64,000 nucleotides of DNA from Virgisporangium ochraceum (GTDB lineage: Bacteria > Actinomycetota > Actinomycetes > Mycobacteriales > Micromonosporaceae): NCBI RefSeq assembly GCF_016863655.1, contig NZ_BOPH01000132.1:62001-126000 (forward strand), given 5' to 3'. Positions 61,090-64,000 of the stretch are shown piece after piece; position 1 is the stretch's first letter; each line of letters starts with the position of its first letter. The position numbers were made by a program, and so were the translations under genes. Under the pieces are notes generated by a model that saw only the letters and a list, made by a program, of their open reading frames with translations, was not told the origin of the DNA and searched no databases.

Positions 61090-62017
61090 CTTCGGACACC
61101 CCCAGGTAGGCGGCGATCACCTTCGGATTCTCCCTGACCTCGGCCGGTAGGCCCTCGGCGATCTTGCGACCGAACTCCAACACGACGATCCGGTCGGTGA
61201 CGCCCATGACCAGTCGCATGTCGTGCTCGATGAGCAGCACCGTGTGCCCCTTGTCGCGGATCCGGCGGATGAGCTGGAGGAGGTCCTCCTTCTCCGCCGG
61301 GTTGAAGCCGGCAGCCGGCTCGTCGAGGCAGAGCAGCTTCGGCTCCGTGGCGAGCGCGCGGGCGATCTCCAGCCGCCGCTGGTACCCGTACGGCAGGTTC
61401 CGCGCGACCTCGTTGGCCCGGTCGGCGATCCCCACGAACCGCAGGAGCTCGTACGCCTTGTTCGCGCCGGCGTTCTCCTCGATGCTGTGCCGCGACATGC
61501 CGAAGATGCCCGCCGCACCGCGCCGGACCTTCTGCCACCACCGGATCAGCCAGTCGTCGGAGTCGACCCGCGGCAGCTCCTCCGGCTTCGGACGCATCCG
61601 GTAGACCCCGAACAGGGCACCGAGCACGCTCGTCTTGTGCCGGGAGTCGGTGCCGACCATCACGTTCTCCAGCGCCGTCATCTCCGGGAAGAGACGGATG
61701 TTCTGGAAGGTGCGGGCGATACCCAACTGGTTGATGTGGTACGGCTTGCGTCCGCTGATCGACTGACCGTCGAACGTGACCCGGCCCGACGTCGGCCGGA
61801 ACACGCCGGTCATGACGTTGAAGCAGGTCGTCTTGCCCGCACCGTTCGGGCCGATCAGGCCGAGGATCTCGCCGCGGCGCAGCTCGAAGCTGACCTCGTT
61901 GAGCGCCACGACGCCGCCGAAGCGCAGCGTGACGTTCTCGACCGCCAGCAGCGTGTCGCCGATGACCGGCGTCGCGGCCCCCGACTTGCTCAGGTTGGGT
62001 TGCTGTTGGTCAGACAC
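61079..62017 (-). CDS. livG: Branched-chain amino acid ABC transporter ATPase LivG
   Basis: A 312-residue ABC ATPase with Walker A G-P-N-G-A-G-K-T-T near 60. Conserved LivG segments are G-I-A-R-T-F-Q-N-I-R-L-F, L-P-Y-G-Y-Q-R-R-L-E-I-A-R-A-L-A and the tail I-A-A-Y-L-G. An insertion near 125-185 (L-G-A-L-F-G-V-Y-R-M-R) makes it longer than the usual 255 residues. The GTG at 62017 overlaps the livM stop by 8 nt. Confidence 0.95.
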   Translation of the reverse strand: MSDQQQPNLSKSGAATPVIGDTLLAVENVTLRFGGVVALNEVSFELRRGEILGLIGPNGAGKTTCFNVMTGVFRPTSGRVTFDGQSISGRKPYHINQLGIARTFQNIRLFPEMTALENVMVGTDSRHKTSVLGALFGVYRMRPKPEELPRVDSDDWLIRWWQKVRRGAAGIFGMSRHSIEENAGANKAYELLRFVGIADRANEVARNLPYGYQRRLEIARALATEPKLLCLDEPAAGFNPAEKEDLLQLIRRIRDKGHTVLLIEHDMRLVMGVTDRIVVLEFGRKIAEGLPAEVRENPKVIAAYLGVSEDAS

Positions 62018-63125
62018 CGGCCGGCACCTCCTCCGCACGGTCCTTGAGCTCGCGCTTGCGCCGCGTGCTCGGGATGAGGCCCTGCGGACGCAGCAGCATC
62101 ACGAGCACCATCGCCAGGCCGAACGCCAGCGGGCGCCACTCGGAGAAGCCACGGAAGCGCTCGGGCAGGTACGTGAGCAGGATGGCACCGAGCGCGGCAC
62201 CGGCCATGTTGCCGGAGCCACCGATGACCACCATGGCCACGAACAGGATCGACAGGTTGACGTCGAACCCGGTCGGGTCGATGAACCCGGAGCGGCTGGC
62301 GAACAGGAAGCCCGACAGGCCACCCACCGCCGCGCCGATCGCGAATGCCCACAGCTTCCACTTGAACGCGTTGACGCCCATCACGACCGCGGCGTCCTCG
62401 TCCTCGCGGATCGCCAGCCAGGCCCGGCCGACCCGGCTGTGCTCGAGCCGCCGTACCCCGATCACCACGACGATGAGCACCGTGAGGGCCAGCCAGTACC
62501 AGGGCTTGATGTCGAGCAGACCGAAGATGTCGTTGTCCGCCGACGGCGCACCCTGCGGACCGGGGATCGCCGAGACGCCCTGGTTGCCGTTGGTGAACTT
62601 CGAGTTGCGGGCGACGATGCGGATGATCTCACCGAAGCCGAGCGTGACGATCGCCAGGTAGTCACCGCGCAGCCGCAGCGTCGGCCAGCCCAGGATCACA
62701 CCCGAGACCATCGTGAACGCGATGGAGATGGGTATGCAGACCGCCCAGGCGACCGCCCAGTCGGACGACAGGTCGAACTGTTCCTGCAGCGACTTCACCA
62801 CCGGCGACTGGCGCGACCCGAACAGGGCCACGCTGTAGGCGCCGATCGCGAAGAAGCCGACGTACCCGAGGTCGAGCAGGCCCGCCAGACCGATCACGAC
62901 GTTGAGGCCGATCGCGATCAGCACGTAGACCGCGCACAGGAACAGCACGCCGGCCCAGTTCGACCCGCCCGAGCTGTAGTCGGTGCGCAGGATGGTCAGG
63001 CCCGGAACTCCGAGCAGGGGGAGGTAGTACAGGAACGCGATGCCCAGGACGACCGCGAGGACCCGGACGATGGCGTGTTCCCGGTAGACGTCACCGACCT
63101 TGCGCAAAACTGACACTTTGCTCAT
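62010..63125 (-). CDS. livM: Branched-chain amino acid permease LivM
   Basis: A 371-residue permease with about ten hydrophobic segments. Conserved parts are Y-V-L-I-A-I-G-L-N-V-V-I-G-L-A-G-L-L-D-L-G-Y near 75, then L-R-G-D-Y-L-A-I-V-T-L-G-F-G-E-I near 160, and the EAA-like loop L-A-I-R-E-D-E-D-A-A. The start ATG at 63125 overlaps the livH stop as ATGA. Confidence 0.95.
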   Translation of the reverse strand: MSKVSVLRKVGDVYREHAIVRVLAVVLGIAFLYYLPLLGVPGLTILRTDYSSGGSNWAGVLFLCAVYVLIAIGLNVVIGLAGLLDLGYVGFFAIGAYSVALFGSRQSPVVKSLQEQFDLSSDWAVAWAVCIPISIAFTMVSGVILGWPTLRLRGDYLAIVTLGFGEIIRIVARNSKFTNGNQGVSAIPGPQGAPSADNDIFGLLDIKPWYWLALTVLIVVVIGVRRLEHSRVGRAWLAIREDEDAAVVMGVNAFKWKLWAFAIGAAVGGLSGFLFASRSGFIDPTGFDVNLSILFVAMVVIGGSGNMAGAALGAILLTYLPERFRGFSEWRPLAFGLAMVLVMLLRPQGLIPSTRRKRELKDRAEEVPAGV

Positions 63126-64000
63126 GCGCGGGCCTTTCCGAGGGACTCGCCGAGCAGGCCGGTCGGCCGGAACATCAGCACGATCACCAGCACCACGAAG
63201 GCCGCCACGTCCTCCCAGTTCGACGTGAACAGCGTAGCGAAGTACACCTCGACGATGCCGAGCACGATGCCGCCGAGCAGCGCGCCGCGGAGGTTGCCGA
63301 TGCCGCCGAGCACGGCCGCGGTGAACGCCTTCAGACCGAGTACGAACCCGATGTCGAACTTGGTGATGCCGAACCGCATGTCCCACAGAAGCGCGGCGGC
63401 ACCGGCCATGACGCCACCGAGCACGAAGATCAGCATGATGACGCGGTCCTTGTTGATGCCCATCAACGCCGCGACGTCGGGGTTCTGGGCGACCGCCCGA
63501 ACACCTCGTCCGTAGCGCGTCTTGTTGATGAAGACGTCGAGGCCGTACATCATGACGAGTGACGCGATCACCACGATCAGCACGATGTTGGTGATCTCGG
63601 CGCCGAAAAGCTTGAACAGCACCTCGCGCTCGACGATCGTCGGCATGCCCTTGATGAGCCGGCCCTGCCACAGGCCGAAGATCTCCATCAGGACGAGCGA
63701 GACACCGATCGCGGTGATGAGGAAGACCAGGGGAGGCGCATTCTTGGTGCGGAGCCGTTTGTAGGCGATCCGTTCGACGGCCAGGGCCGTGCCACCGGAC
63801 GCCAGCGCCCCGGCGATCAGGCCCGCCAACAGCAGCAGGATCGCTGTGCCGATCGGGGGGTTGTCCTTCGCGCCCAGAAGGCTCCAGGTGCCCATGACGG
63901 CGAAGGTGCCGACCATGAAGACCTCGGAATGGGCGAAGTTGATCAGACGAAGCACGCCGTAGACGAGGGTGTACCCGAGCGCTACGAGTGCGTAGATGGC
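63122..64000 (-). CDS. livH: Branched-chain amino acid permease LivH, 5' end outside window
   Basis: Continuous frame from the window edge at 64000 (codon for alanine) to the stop at 63122, at least 292 residues. The edge segment A-I-Y-A-L-V-A-L-G-Y-T-L-V-Y-G-V joins L-R-L-I-N-F-A-H-S-E-V-F-M, the conserved LivH start region; the real start lies beyond the window. R-A-V-A-Q-N-P-D-V-A-A-L-M-G is the EAA-like loop. A LivK binding-protein gene is expected further upstream. Confidence 0.93.
   Translation of the reverse strand, partial: AIYALVALGYTLVYGVLRLINFAHSEVFMVGTFAVMGTWSLLGAKDNPPIGTAILLLLAGLIAGALASGGTALAVERIAYKRLRTKNAPPLVFLITAIGVSLVLMEIFGLWQGRLIKGMPTIVEREVLFKLFGAEITNIVLIVVIASLVMMYGLDVFINKTRYGRGVRAVAQNPDVAALMGINKDRVIMLIFVLGGVMAGAAALLWDMRFGITKFDIGFVLGLKAFTAAVLGGIGNLRGALLGGIVLGIVEVYFATLFTSNWEDVAAFVVLVIVLMFRPTGLLGESLGKARA

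Overview
The window is about 64 kb of chromosome from a very GC-rich actinobacterium. Evidence: GTG starts are common, synonymous third positions are mostly G or C, and there are PadR, MarR and MerR regulators, a DUF3618/holin-X stress cluster, an LPXTG surface protein, and the actinobacterial gene neighbourhood uvrB / coaE / rpsA / polA. The nested GATC-ended palindromes between genes recall Micromonosporales-type genomes, but that placement is inference. I see no tRNA, rRNA, CRISPR array, prophage or insertion sequence. It looks like core chromosome with accessory operons between housekeeping genes.

Layout. 1-3 kb: the end of an EF-G-like gene, a secreted beta-lactamase-fold hydrolase with N-terminal repeats, and an OhrR-like MarR regulator divergent from a 58-residue protein. 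3-8 kb: acyl-CoA ligase, enoyl-CoA hydratase, HIT protein and thrS, all on the minus strand. 8-11.3 kb: a VIT/VWA protein and its MerR-type regulator. 11.4-14.3 kb: a four-gene operon with overlapping ends (acyl-CoA dehydrogenase-like, PIG-L deacetylase, NodS-like methyltransferase, family 2 glycosyltransferase). 14.6-19.6 kb: a two-component system divergent from a LolA-like protein and an ABC-2 exporter. 19.7-24 kb: MHYT sensor, DUF3618 / holin-X / YtxH-like cluster, and a YihY membrane protein continuous with an SRPBCC domain. 24.2-27.5 kb: an SRPBCC-ArsR-SRPBCC operon and a CocE/NonD hydrolase. 27.6-33.2 kb: typA, a three-gene operon with a DUF6745-like protein, and an LPXTG surface protein.

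33.3-39.3 kb: the most notable block, a six-gene minus-strand operon of the uncharacterised STM4011-STM4015 type. It has two radical SAM enzymes, a sulfatase-fold hydrolase, an ATP-grasp protein and two tandem leucine-rich STM4015 paralogues. 39.4-45.9 kb: uvrB, HAD hydrolase, coaE, rpsA and a methyltransferase. 46-52.3 kb: MFS permease, a NarL-type two-component system and an RND exporter. 52.5-57.4 kb: two ABC-2 transporter pairs in one operon, then a PadR regulator and its partner membrane protein. 57.6-64 kb: polA and the livFGMH branched-chain amino acid transporter, with livH cut by the window edge.

Two patterns run across the window. At least a dozen genes have a TANNNT box ending 6-8 nt before the start codon, which suggests leaderless transcription and helps to fix starts. 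A 48-bp nested palindrome occurs three times between genes, and other GATC-ended hairpins, some next to short GC-rich tandem repeats, fill several more gaps.
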